Source: Brevibacillus ruminantium (GTDB taxonomy: Bacteria; Bacillota; Bacilli; Brevibacillales; Brevibacillaceae). From it: DNA of 64,000 nucleotides. Both the position numbers and the translations under genes were made by a program. Below the pieces are notes generated by a model. That model was not told where the DNA came from. It searched no databases and saw nothing but the letters and a program-made list of their open reading frames with translations. This document shows positions 1 through 7,938 of the stretch, piece by piece (the stretch's first letter is position 1; every line of letters begins with the position of its first letter). The stretch spans positions 3,111,001 to 3,175,000 of the forward strand of contig NZ_CP098755.1 of NCBI RefSeq assembly GCF_023746555.1, read 5' to 3'.

Positions 1-855
1 AAAACCAAGCTGGGCATGGAAGTCGAGCCTGTTCGTCTCGGTGAGATCAACAACGAAACAAAATTCGTGCTCGATACCTTTAAAGTGGAAGCTCCCCGCT
101 TGATTGAAACAGCGGCAAATGAAGTCGATCAGGTTATTTTGGTAGACCACAATGAACGTCAGCAAAGCGTAAGTGACATCGATAAGGTACAGGTGACGGA
201 AGTTATTGACCACCACCGCATTGCCAATTTTGAAACAAGCAATCCCTTGTATTACCGTGCAGAGCCTGTTGGCTGCACTACCACAATCTTGAAAAAGCTG
301 TACAAGGAAAACGGTGTCGAAATTCCCAAGCATATCGCGGGCCTGATGCTTTCCGCCATCATTTCCGACACACTCCTGCTGAAGTCCCCTACCTGCACGG
401 ATCAAGATGTGGCAGCAGCGCGTGAACTGGCTGAGATCGCCGGCGTGGACTTGGAGAGCTACGGACTGGAAATGCTGAAGGCTGGCGCTGATTTGAGCGA
501 CAAAACGATCCAACAGCTGATCTCCCTCGACTCGAAGGAGTTCCAAATGGGGAACTACAAAGTAGAAATCGCCCAAGTGAATGCCGTTGACGTACATGAT
601 GTCCTGGCACGTCAGGGAGAACTGGAAGATGCCCTTTCCGCGATCATTGCCGAGAAAGGACTGGACCTGTTCCTCTTCGTGGTAACCGATATCCTGAACA
701 ACGACTCAATTGGTCTGGCGCTGGGTAAAGCTTCTCATGCTGTAGAAAAGGCTTATCAAGTCACATTGGCAAATAACAAAGCGGAGCTGAAAGGCGTCGT
801 CTCTCGCAAGAAGCAAATCGTCCCAGTATTAACCGACACTTTGGCAAATATGTAA
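1..855 (+). CDS. ppaC: Manganese-dependent inorganic pyrophosphatase, 5'-truncated by window edge
   Basis: Family II pyrophosphatase, a cytosolic enzyme that hydrolyses PPi to two phosphates with Mn2+/Co2+. The frame is open from base 1 (it reads KTKLG before the first ATG at 16), so the true start lies outside the window; family members are about 310 residues and roughly 25 N-terminal residues are missing. Counting from the ATG at 16, the metal motifs VDHNE (43-47) and DHH (65-67) are present, followed by a DHHA2 domain with the substrate-binding RKK near the C-terminus (VSRKKQ). A strong terminator follows directly, so it is probably the last gene of its transcript. Confidence 0.95.
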   Translation, partial: KTKLGMEVEPVRLGEINNETKFVLDTFKVEAPRLIETAANEVDQVILVDHNERQQSVSDIDKVQVTEVIDHHRIANFETSNPLYYRAEPVGCTTTILKKLYKENGVEIPKHIAGLMLSAIISDTLLLKSPTCTDQDVAAARELAEIAGVDLESYGLEMLKAGADLSDKTIQQLISLDSKEFQMGNYKVEIAQVNAVDVHDVLARQGELEDALSAIIAEKGLDLFLFVVTDILNNDSIGLALGKASHAVEKAYQVTLANNKAELKGVVSRKKQIVPVLTDTLANM

Positions 856-892
856 TTCTGCGCTCCGTTCTCTTCGTGGGTGCCGGATACGG

Positions 893-940
893 AAAAACTC
901 TCTCTTACCGGAAATACGGAAGAGAGTTTTTCTTTTTCTT
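893..940 (+). terminator. Rho-independent terminator after ppaC
   Basis: Perfect 11-bp stem AAAAACTCTCT (893-903) / AGAGAGTTTTT (921-931) with a 17-nt loop, followed by a T-rich tail to 940. It sits 38 bp after the ppaC stop. Confidence 0.9.
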
Positions 941-1055
941 GCCGCTCAGCCGGTTCACCAATCGTTCCTGGACTAGTGAACAACTGGCCGCTTTTCTTTC
1001 AGTCCTCTCTCGGCTATGATAGTCTTAGGAGTAGCAGGCAGGGAGAGGGATGACC

Positions 1056-1718
1056 ATGAACAAAGCCGACCGCATCAAGAAATACAGCAGGCAGGCTGCT
1101 ATGTATGAGCGGAATCGGAAAGCCCATTCACTTGGCCAATGGCGAAGCCGATTGGTCCAATCTGCTCGGGGCAGGGTCCTGGAAGCGGCTGTTGGAGCCG
1201 GTGCCAACTTCCCCTTTTATCCAAAGGAAATGGTGGACGAAGTAGTGGCTGTTGACTTCAGCCCTGAGATGCTCAGGAAAGCAAAGGAAGCAGCAAAAGA
1301 GTACGGGATTCCTACAACTTTTATGGAATCGGATATGGACCATCTCTCCTTTCCTCCCGATTCCTTTGATACGATTGTGTCTACGTTGTCACTTTGCAGC
1401 TATGAAGACCCGCTGACGGTGCTGCACCAGTTCAACCACTGGTGCAGGAGTGGCGGGAATATTCTGCTGATGGAGCATGGATTGAGTTCGAATCGCTTGC
1501 TTGCGATCGCGCAACAATCGCTGGACCCTCTCATTTTACGCATCGAAGGCTGCCACCATAATCGGGATATCATGAATATTGTTGACCGCTCTGACCTCCG
1601 TTTGAAAACGGCAGAGCATTACTGGGCAGGCTGTATTCATCTGATTTGGGCAGAGCCAAATAAAAAGGATCAAACAGATCCATCAACACTTTCAGAAAAC
1701 CCGAACATTTTTCAATGA
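1056..1718 (+). CDS. Class I SAM-dependent methyltransferase (UbiE-like)
   Basis: Putative cytosolic methyltransferase of about 220 residues; substrate unknown. Counting from the ATG at 1056, the SAM-binding motif I is VLEAAVGAGANF (41-52), followed by an acidic strand end VVAVD and a post-motif SDMDHLSFPPDSFDTIV resembling UbiE/COQ5-type enzymes. I chose the ATG at 1056 over that at 1050 because the ribosome-binding site GGGAGAGGG (1041-1049) abuts the earlier one but is 6 nt from the later. The gene stands alone between the ppaC terminator and the T-box leader, with no partner to hint at a substrate. The C-terminal 20 residues look polar and disordered. Confidence 0.8.
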   Translation: MNKADRIKKYSRQAAMYERNRKAHSLGQWRSRLVQSARGRVLEAAVGAGANFPFYPKEMVDEVVAVDFSPEMLRKAKEAAKEYGIPTTFMESDMDHLSFPPDSFDTIVSTLSLCSYEDPLTVLHQFNHWCRSGGNILLMEHGLSSNRLLAIAQQSLDPLILRIEGCHHNRDIMNIVDRSDLRLKTAEHYWAGCIHLIWAEPNKKDQTDPSTLSENPNIFQ

Positions 1719-1860
1719 ATTTCCCATTTTCTAGGAAACCTAATCCTTAACGTTCGTTTTTTACCCCTTTCAGGCTCCCTTTTCCCTTTCAAACATAGTT
1801 ATTTCACGAACAATAAATTCTATTTTAAAACTTTTGTTCATTTTTTCTGCTTTTTCATAC

Positions 1861-1889
1861 TTGACGCTCTCCGCTACCCGTGATATCGT
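1861..1889 (+). promoter_or_regulatory. Sigma-A promoter of the serine operon leader
   Basis: TTGACG (1861-1866), 17-bp spacer, then TGATATCGT, an extended -10 (TG at 1881-1882, TATCGT at 1884-1889). It lies just upstream of the T-box RNA, so transcription would start near 1896. The 140 bp between the methyltransferase stop and this site hold nothing else I can name. Confidence 0.6.
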
Positions 1890-1895
1890 AGAGAC

Positions 1896-2210
1896 AAATC
1901 TTAAAGAGTATGAATACTTGAACAGCGATGACGAAGAAACGCCTTGCCTGGAAACCCTCAGAGAGCCGATGGTTGCTGCGAATCGGTGGTTCCGCGTTAG
2001 GATAAGCACTTCCGAGTTGTTGCGTTGAACGGATGTCCCGGGCATCTCAGTAGACGCGAACGGTAGATCCGTTATCTCTACAGGTCATGTACCTGCCAAG
2101 GTTCTTCTTTGCGAAAAGAAGAACGAATGAGGGTGGCACCGCGAAGCTAAGCCTCTCGTCCCTCACCTGTTCCCGATTCTTAGGAGCAGTGTGAGATCGG
2201 GAGGCTTTTT
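1896..2210 (+). ncRNA. T-box riboswitch leader, probable tRNA-Ser sensor
   Basis: Leader RNA that senses uncharged tRNA and controls the downstream aminotransferase-serA operon. The invariant T-box sequence AGGGTGGCACCGCG is at 2130-2143. The stem I apical region AGAGAGCCGATGG (around 1960) is typical of the class. A terminator can form between AAGCCTCTCG (2149-2158) and CGGGAGGCTT (2198-2207) with a T run; the antiterminator uses the T-box bases and the CCCTC near 2160. The likely specifier codon is UCC (2011-2013, context CUUCCGAG), a serine codon, on the 3' side of a stem I whose base pairs AAC-GCGAU with GUUGCGUU. Class is certain, start coordinate and specifier are inferred. Confidence 0.88.
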
Positions 2211-2260
2211 ATTATGTTCTCAGTTTTCATGCAAAGAATGGTATCAAGGAGGAGAGAAAC

Positions 2261-3415
2261 ATGTTTACAGACAAAATGATTTTGCGAATTCCTGGCCCTA
2301 CCCCGATCCCGCCTCGCGTGCAGCAAGCGATGAATCAGCCGATGATCGGCCACCGCAGCGGACAATTTTCTGAGCTGTTTGCCCGCACAGAGCAGCGGCT
2401 TCGCCCCTACTTCGGAACTTCCGGAGAGGTGTTTATCCTCGCAGGCAGCGGAACCAGCGCTCTCGAAATGAGTGTTGTCAATACGCTCCAGCCCGGTGAA
2501 GAAGCGGTTGTTCTGGTCAGCGGTGCTTTTGGCGAACGCTTTGCAAAGATTTGCGAACGCTACGGCATTATCGTCCATCGCCTGGAGGTTGAATGGGGAG
2601 AAGCCGTCACACCTGAAGCACTCTCCTCTTTCTTGGCAGATAAGCCTCAGGTACAAGCGGTCTTTGCCACCTATTGTGAAACCTCGACCGGTGTTCAAAA
2701 TCCGATTCGCGAGCTGGCCCACATCGTCCGTGAAAAGTCCAATGCCCTCTTTATTGTGGACGCAGTAAGCTGTCTCGGAGCAGTTGCTTGTGAAATGGAC
2801 GCATGGGGTGTGGACATTGTCGTCACAGGCTCGCAAAAAGCTTTCATGCTTCCTACAGGTCTAGCCTTTCTGGCAGCCAGCAAACGCGCCTGGGATGTAA
2901 TTGACAGCAAAAAGCCGCTCGCTTTTTATCTGGACCTGAAAGCCTACCGGAAAAGCCTGGCAGACAAGACCACGCCTTATACCCCGGCTGTATCGCTGAT
3001 CTTTGGCCTGGTTGAGGTATGCAATATGCTGGATGAGGAAGGCTTGCCGGCGATTATCAAACGTCATGAACTGATGCGCGATATGACTCGCGCAGCCATG
3101 AGAGCGCTGGGCATTCCTTTGATGGCCTCCGAAGAATACGCAGCCACTACGGTTACCTCCTGCCATCCGCATGATGCTTTCGATGCCGAGCAGCTTCGCA
3201 AAGTGCTCAGAACCAAACACAATATCGTGATTGCAGGCGGCCAAGGCCATCTGAAAGGGAAAATTTTCCGCATTGGCCATATGGGCTTTTGCGAACCGCT
3301 CGATGTTTTGCAAGTCATTGCAGCCATTGAAATGTCTCTCCAACAAATCGGAGCTCCTGTCGAACTCGGAGCCGGTGTAAAAGCTGCCCAGGAGGTGCTA
3401 CTTGCCCATGTATAA
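2261..3415 (+). CDS. PLP-dependent class V aminotransferase (serine/alanine-glyoxylate type)
   Basis: Fold-type I aminotransferase of 384 residues, close to the family that includes serine-pyruvate and alanine-glyoxylate aminotransferases and the so-called soluble hydrogenase small subunit. The PLP lysine is K193 in VVTGSQKAF; the phosphate-binding segment is SGTSALE (63-69); IVDAVS (165-170) supplies the aspartate that pairs with the pyridine nitrogen. The gene begins 45 bp after the T-box terminator with a strong AAGGAGG site and overlaps serA by 14 bp. Being co-regulated with serA by a serine-type T-box, it probably takes the SerC (phosphoserine aminotransferase) step or a related serine transamination; that role is inferred from context. 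Confidence 0.88.
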   Translation: MFTDKMILRIPGPTPIPPRVQQAMNQPMIGHRSGQFSELFARTEQRLRPYFGTSGEVFILAGSGTSALEMSVVNTLQPGEEAVVLVSGAFGERFAKICERYGIIVHRLEVEWGEAVTPEALSSFLADKPQVQAVFATYCETSTGVQNPIRELAHIVREKSNALFIVDAVSCLGAVACEMDAWGVDIVVTGSQKAFMLPTGLAFLAASKRAWDVIDSKKPLAFYLDLKAYRKSLADKTTPYTPAVSLIFGLVEVCNMLDEEGLPAIIKRHELMRDMTRAAMRALGIPLMASEEYAATTVTSCHPHDAFDAEQLRKVLRTKHNIVIAGGQGHLKGKIFRIGHMGFCEPLDVLQVIAAIEMSLQQIGAPVELGAGVKAAQEVLLAHV

Positions 3416-4991
3416 AGTATTGATTACAGACCCCATCAGTGAATTTGGTATCAAACAGCTATTGGAAGCACCAGATGTAGAAGTTGTCCGCAATACGAAC
3501 CTCTCTCCGTCTGATCTCCTCTCCATCATTGGAGATTACGATGCCCTGTTGGTCCGCAGCCAAACCCAGGTAACCTCAGAAGTACTGGCGGCTGCCAAGA
3601 GGCTCAAGGCAGTTGGGCGGGCTGGCGTCGGTGTCGATAACATCGATGTCACGGCAGCCACCGAAGCTGGTATTGTCGTCATCAACGCACCGGACGGAAA
3701 CACCATTTCCACCGCAGAACATTCCTTTGCAATGCTGATGGCAGTGGCTCGCAATATTCCGCAGGCGTATCGCAAGCTGGCGGATGGCACGTGGGACAGA
3801 AAGAGCTTCCAGGGTGTCGAGCTGAATCAAAAAGTAATCGGTGTGATCGGGATGGGACGGATCGGTACCGAGGTGGCAAAGCGGGCAAAAGTATTCGGGA
3901 TGACCGTCCTGGCTTATGACCCGTTCCTGACCGAAGAACGGGCCCAGAAGCTGGGGGTTACGCACGCGACTGTGGATGACATTTGCCGCCAGGCTGATTT
4001 CATCACTGTGCACACGCCGCTGACCAAAGAAACGCGTTATCTGATCAGCAGCAAAGAATTCGACAAGATGAAAACGGGTGTTCGCGTCATCAACTGTGCA
4101 CGCGGTGGCATTATTGATGAAAAGGCGCTCTACGAAGCCATCATTACCGGTAAAGTTGCGGGCGCTGCACTGGATGTGTTTGAAGTAGAGCCACCTGTTG
4201 ATAACCCGCTGATCGGTTTGCCGCAAGTGGTTGTGACGCCTCACCTGGGTGCTTCTACAGTGGAAGCCCAGGAAAACGTCGCCGTTGACGTATCAGGAGA
4301 AATCCTCAAGGTGCTGCGCGGGGAGCCGTTCCGAAACGCAGTCAACCTGCCGTCCATCCCCCCTCACGTCATGGAGCGCATCGAGCCCTACTTTACCCTC
4401 GGGGAGAAGCTGGGACATTTCCTGGCACAGGTTACGGTTGGTTCCGTTCAGGAAATTGCGATCAGCTACAGTGGCGATTTGACCGAGGTGGATACGGCAC
4501 CGCTTACCCGCACCGTCGTAAAAGGAGTTCTCTCCTTCCATCTCGGAGAAGAAGTGAACTTTGTCAATGCTCCGTTGCTGGCAAAAGCCCGCGATATTAC
4601 CGTGACGGAGAAGAAATCCACACAAAATCGAGGCTTTACCAATCTGCTCACTGTCACTTTAAAAACGACGCAACAGACCCGCATGGTTGCAGGTACCCGC
4701 CTGAACGGTTATGGAGCGCGGATCGTAAAGATTGACGAGTTTGCGATTGACGTAGCACCGGAAGGATATCTGCTCTATATTCACCACAACGACCGCCCTG
4801 GCGTGATCGGACGAGTCGGTTCCATCCTGGGTGAAAACGGCGTAAACATTGCCACCATGCAGGTGGGTCGTCGCGATATGGGTGGAGATGCGATCATGAT
4901 GCTGTCCGTAGACAAACCGCTTACGGCTGAGCTGCTGGATACCATGGGTGAACTGCCAGAAGTGAAAAGCGTCACCCAAATCGAGCTTTAA
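3402..4991 (+). CDS. serA: D-3-phosphoglycerate dehydrogenase
   Basis: First enzyme of serine biosynthesis, oxidising 3-phosphoglycerate with NAD+. Residues about 1-320 form the D-2-hydroxyacid dehydrogenase core: GMGRIG (150-155) binds NAD, and the catalytic set is R234 (NCARGG), E263 (EVEPP) and H281 (TPHLG). An allosteric-substrate-binding domain follows (about 320-455), then a C-terminal ACT domain (about 455-529), the serine-feedback site; 529 residues fits the long form. The start is TTG at 3402, 6 nt after AGGAGG; ATG at 3408 is an alternative. It is translationally coupled to the preceding aminotransferase. Confidence 0.96.
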   Translation: MPMYKVLITDPISEFGIKQLLEAPDVEVVRNTNLSPSDLLSIIGDYDALLVRSQTQVTSEVLAAAKRLKAVGRAGVGVDNIDVTAATEAGIVVINAPDGNTISTAEHSFAMLMAVARNIPQAYRKLADGTWDRKSFQGVELNQKVIGVIGMGRIGTEVAKRAKVFGMTVLAYDPFLTEERAQKLGVTHATVDDICRQADFITVHTPLTKETRYLISSKEFDKMKTGVRVINCARGGIIDEKALYEAIITGKVAGAALDVFEVEPPVDNPLIGLPQVVVTPHLGASTVEAQENVAVDVSGEILKVLRGEPFRNAVNLPSIPPHVMERIEPYFTLGEKLGHFLAQVTVGSVQEIAISYSGDLTEVDTAPLTRTVVKGVLSFHLGEEVNFVNAPLLAKARDITVTEKKSTQNRGFTNLLTVTLKTTQQTRMVAGTRLNGYGARIVKIDEFAIDVAPEGYLLYIHHNDRPGVIGRVGSILGENGVNIATMQVGRRDMGGDAIMMLSVDKPLTAELLDTMGELPEVKSVTQIEL

Positions 4992-5002
4992 TCTTCATTA
5001 TT

Positions 5003-5030
5003 AGGCCTGGTCTTCTGGATCAGGCCTTTA
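5003..5030 (+). terminator. Weak terminator after serA
   Basis: AGGCCTG (5003-5009) pairs with CAGGCCT (5021-5027) across an 11-nt loop; only TTTA follows, so termination may be partial. The next promoter-like -10, TATAAT at 5049-5054, lies just downstream with a poor -35. Confidence 0.6.
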
Positions 5031-5107
5031 CCTCTGATAAAATTTGGTTATAATATTAGCATACAATTTAATCCCAGATTAATATCGTTCATTGAGAGGA
5101 GATTTAT

Positions 5108-6388
5108 ATGACCACCCAGGCAATCGTCGCAATCGGCATCTTTCTCATTACATACGCATTCATAATCAGTGAGAAGCTGCATCGGACCATCGTGGCCATG
5201 TTTGGCGGCATTCTGATGATCCTGTTTGGTGTCGTCAGTCAGGAACAGGCCGTACACCATATCGATTTTAATACACTTGGCTTATTGATCGGGATGATGA
5301 TCCTTGTCGCAATTACCGCGCAGACTGGTGTCTTCAAGTACATGGCGATCCGGGCAGCCAAGGCCGCTAACGGAAATCCCCTGCGAATTCTGATTTATCT
5401 GAGTATCATTACCGCAACTGCCTCTGCTTTTCTCGATAATGTGACCACCGTGCTCTTAATCGTACCGGTTACATTCAGTATCGCCAGACAGTTGCAGGTA
5501 AACCCTCTCCCTTATCTCATTTCTGAAATTATTTCATCCAACGTGGGCGGCACCGCTACTCTGATTGGTGATCCGCCGAATATCATGATTGGAAGCGCTG
5601 TCCCGGAATTGGACTTCATGGCGTTTCTGTTTAATCTGGCTCCTGTTATCATCATTATCATGATCGCTACTGTTTTTTGCTTAACCCTGATCTATCGGAA
5701 AGAGCTGAAGACTACACCGGAATTGCAGGCAAAAATCATGAACCTGAATGAAAAGGACGAAATTACGGACGCCAAGCTCCTGAAGAAGTCTTTATCGGTA
5801 CTTGCATTGACTATCGTCGGTTTTATGTTGCACGGTGCTCTTCACCTCGAATCAGCAACGATTGCCCTCACAGGTGCCTTCCTGCTGCTGTTGATCACGG
5901 GTGAGCATTACCTCGAAGAGGCGATCAGCAAGGTAGAGTGGACAACCATCTTCTTCTTCGTGGGACTTTTCGTACTCGTCTCGGGTCTGGTAGAAACGGG
6001 CGTGATTGCAAGGCTGGCTGAAGGAGCAATCCATTTGACCGGCGGAGATGCCATGAAAACCTCGTTCCTGATCTTGTGGCTCAGTGCCATTGCTTCCGCG
6101 TTTATCGACAACATTCCGTTTGTCGCCACCATGATCCCGATGATCAAGGAGATGGGGGCTCTTGGTATCACAAATCTGGAACCGCTTTGGTGGAGCCTCG
6201 CTCTGGGCGCCTGCCTCGGTGGAAACGGCACGCTCATCGGTGCCAGCGCCAACGTCATCGTAGCTGGTCTGGCTGCGAAGGAAGGCCACCACATTACCTT
6301 CATCGGCTTTTTGAAAATCGCTTTTCCTCTAATGATTATGTCGATCGTTCTGTCGCATCTGTACGTTTTTCTGCGCTATTTTCTCTGA
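5108..6388 (+). CDS. ArsB/NhaD family ion transporter
   Basis: Integral membrane protein of 426 residues with about 11-12 hydrophobic segments, belonging to the ion-transporter superfamily that contains ArsB, NhaD and the human P protein. The two inverted halves show matching signatures: TASAFLDNVTTVLLIVP and SAIASAFIDNIPFVATMIP in the membrane helices, and the re-entrant loops GGTATLIGDPPNIM and GNGTLIGASANVI. Substrate (arsenite, Na+/H+ or an organic anion) cannot be told from sequence; no arsR or arsC gene is near, which argues against arsenic resistance. The ribosome-binding site is GAGAGGAG before the ATG. A small protein gene follows after 15 bp and is probably co-transcribed. Confidence 0.85.
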   Translation: MTTQAIVAIGIFLITYAFIISEKLHRTIVAMFGGILMILFGVVSQEQAVHHIDFNTLGLLIGMMILVAITAQTGVFKYMAIRAAKAANGNPLRILIYLSIITATASAFLDNVTTVLLIVPVTFSIARQLQVNPLPYLISEIISSNVGGTATLIGDPPNIMIGSAVPELDFMAFLFNLAPVIIIIMIATVFCLTLIYRKELKTTPELQAKIMNLNEKDEITDAKLLKKSLSVLALTIVGFMLHGALHLESATIALTGAFLLLLITGEHYLEEAISKVEWTTIFFFVGLFVLVSGLVETGVIARLAEGAIHLTGGDAMKTSFLILWLSAIASAFIDNIPFVATMIPMIKEMGALGITNLEPLWWSLALGACLGGNGTLIGASANVIVAGLAAKEGHHITFIGFLKIAFPLMIMSIVLSHLYVFLRYFL

Positions 6389-6403
6389 TAGGGAGGCATA
6401 CAC

Positions 6404-6682
6404 GTGGTAACCTACACCTTTGACCACAATCAGATTTCCATTCAGGAAACGCAAAATGAACATGATGTTACCTTTACCCTCCAGGTATACTCCGATGAGA
6501 TGAGGAATCGACTGAAGCAGGTTCGCAGCTTTTTTGACGACAACAAGGACTATACAGACGCCCTGTTTTACACGCAGCAGGATGGCTCCTATGAAGTGAT
6601 CGTTCGCTCCGATGCCGTCATTCCCTTTTTGCTCCAAGCCTTCCGTTTTCGCTGCGTGGAATCCCTTTCATGGAAATCGTAG
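6404..6682 (+). CDS. Hypothetical 92-residue protein co-transcribed with transporter
   Basis: I do not recognise this family. The start is GTG at 6404, preceded by GGGAGG (about 6391-6396) with good spacing; the gene lies 15 bp after the transporter and before a shared terminator. The product is soluble, acidic and without a signal or membrane segment; it has alternating hydrophobic strands (VTYTF, VTFTLQVY, YEVIV) that suggest a small alpha/beta fold. It may be a partner of the transporter, inferred from position only. Confidence 0.65.
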   Translation: MVTYTFDHNQISIQETQNEHDVTFTLQVYSDEMRNRLKQVRSFFDDNKDYTDALFYTQQDGSYEVIVRSDAVIPFLLQAFRFRCVESLSWKS

Positions 6683-6690
6683 AAGGGGTC

Positions 6691-6722
6691 ACAACCGGTT
6701 CGCATAGAGCCGGTTGTTTTTT
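6691..6722 (+). terminator. Terminator of transporter operon
   Basis: ACAACCGG (6691-6698) and CCGGTTGT (6710-6717), 11-nt loop, followed by a run of T to 6722. Confidence 0.9.
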
Positions 6723-6731
6723 GTCTTCTGA

Positions 6732-6775
6732 CACAAAAAAACAAGCCAGCCAGGTCATCACCTTAGCCAGCTTGT
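6732..6775 (-). terminator. Terminator after HAD hydrolase gene
   Basis: On the minus strand ACAAGCTGGC (6775-6766) can pair with the region ending GGCTTGT (6747-6741), followed by seven T (6740-6734). It faces the plus-strand terminator just to its left and ends the resD-resE-HAD transcript. Confidence 0.75.
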
Positions 6776-6786
6776 CTGTCTCTTTC

Positions 6787-7926
6787 TTATGATTCCAAAA
6801 TTGAGAGAAGGTCCCGCACATCATCTAAAATATAGTCCGCTTTTGCCTCTTCAAATTTGCTGCGTGCAGCTTGGCCTGACAATCCGGTAAGGGTTGCAGC
6901 AAAACGACAGCCCATTGCACGTGCGGCCAGAAGGTCGGCTGGCGAATCCCCCACTACCAGTACTTCATCGCCATTCGGGATGGGGAGAGAGTAGCTGAGC
7001 ACGTCCAGGTTGGGCGTATCCAGCCCAAGCAAGCCTTTTACATAAGAAAAGGGATGCGGCTTGGAGAGTGGCGCATGCGCCGGCGACTCTTCTTCCGCTT
7101 CCAGAACATGGCTCGCAGTCACCACGCGGTTCGGATCAAACCATTCCAGTACTTTCAGCTCCTCGAGCGGCACATGCGTTTCGATGGTTGGGCGTCCGGT
7201 ACCGATGCCGATCGTATAGCCCTTTTCCTTCAGTGTGCGGAAAAGCTGAATCATTTCTTCCGGGCTGACGATCGGAATCTCATCATGGAGAAATCCTTTT
7301 TTCCCAGGCTGAACAGTTTCACGGCCAATCGAAGCGGCTACGCGCTCATCGCCCAGATACCACTCCTGAAACGTCTCCTGACAGAGCTTCCAGAGGTCGC
7401 TGTTACGCGAAAAAATATTGGTCACGATCCCGCAGCGTTCACGGGCAATCTGGTTCAAATACAACAGCATCTCAGCCTTTTGGGCATTGCCACGGGCAAA
7501 ATCGGTGGTAAACTTGGCGTACTCGATCGTAAAATCAGGCGCGTATGTTTTTGCCCATTCTGCCAAGCGGGCAATCGCAGCACGATTGATCTGACCTGTC
7601 AACAAATCTGTAACCTGTTGTCCCAGATCAGCTTTCAACCGCCCGCACAAACGGATAATCTGATAGGAGACAGCCAAATAGACCATATCCCAGTTCGAGT
7701 TGATCCCACGTGATTTGATAAAATTGAGAACCTCATCGTTTGCAAAGACCAGTTCGCGAACTCTGCGAATCTCAGCTTCCTTTGGCGAAGGCGTAAACAC
7801 ATCGGAATCAAGGCCAAGGTAAAGCGGGCTGTGCAGCAATTCCCAAACGGTCAGCGCCGAAGCGTCAAAATATCTTTCTTCACTCAACATGACTCCATCA
7901 ACATCAAACAGTATGGTCTTAATCAT
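6787..7926 (-). CDS. HAD superfamily hydrolase
   Basis: Cytosolic HAD-fold phosphatase-like protein of 379 residues. Motif I is FDVDGV (residues 7-12, nucleophile D8 and general acid D10), motif II is the GIGTGRP strand, motif III lysine is in SKPHPF, and motif IV is VGDSPAD near residue 330. The unusually long insert between motifs I and II (about 200 residues) forms a helical cap, larger than in common phosphoglycolate phosphatases. The gene begins 12 bp after resE with GAGGGG as ribosome site, so it is probably the last gene of the resDE transcript. Substrate unknown. Confidence 0.8.
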   Translation of the reverse strand: MIKTILFDVDGVMLSEERYFDASALTVWELLHSPLYLGLDSDVFTPSPKEAEIRRVRELVFANDEVLNFIKSRGINSNWDMVYLAVSYQIIRLCGRLKADLGQQVTDLLTGQINRAAIARLAEWAKTYAPDFTIEYAKFTTDFARGNAQKAEMLLYLNQIARERCGIVTNIFSRNSDLWKLCQETFQEWYLGDERVAASIGRETVQPGKKGFLHDEIPIVSPEEMIQLFRTLKEKGYTIGIGTGRPTIETHVPLEELKVLEWFDPNRVVTASHVLEAEEESPAHAPLSKPHPFSYVKGLLGLDTPNLDVLSYSLPIPNGDEVLVVGDSPADLLAARAMGCRFAATLTGLSGQAARSKFEEAKADYILDDVRDLLSILES

Positions 7927-7938
7927 TCTCTCGCCCCT

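Noticed and set aside
1834-2028. Short plus-strand frame in the serine leader
   Set aside because: It runs through the promoter and the T-box stem I, and has no ribosome site.
5108-6388. Arsenic-resistance pump
   Set aside because: The family signature fits, but no arsR, arsC or arsA gene is near, so I keep only the broad ArsB/NhaD label.
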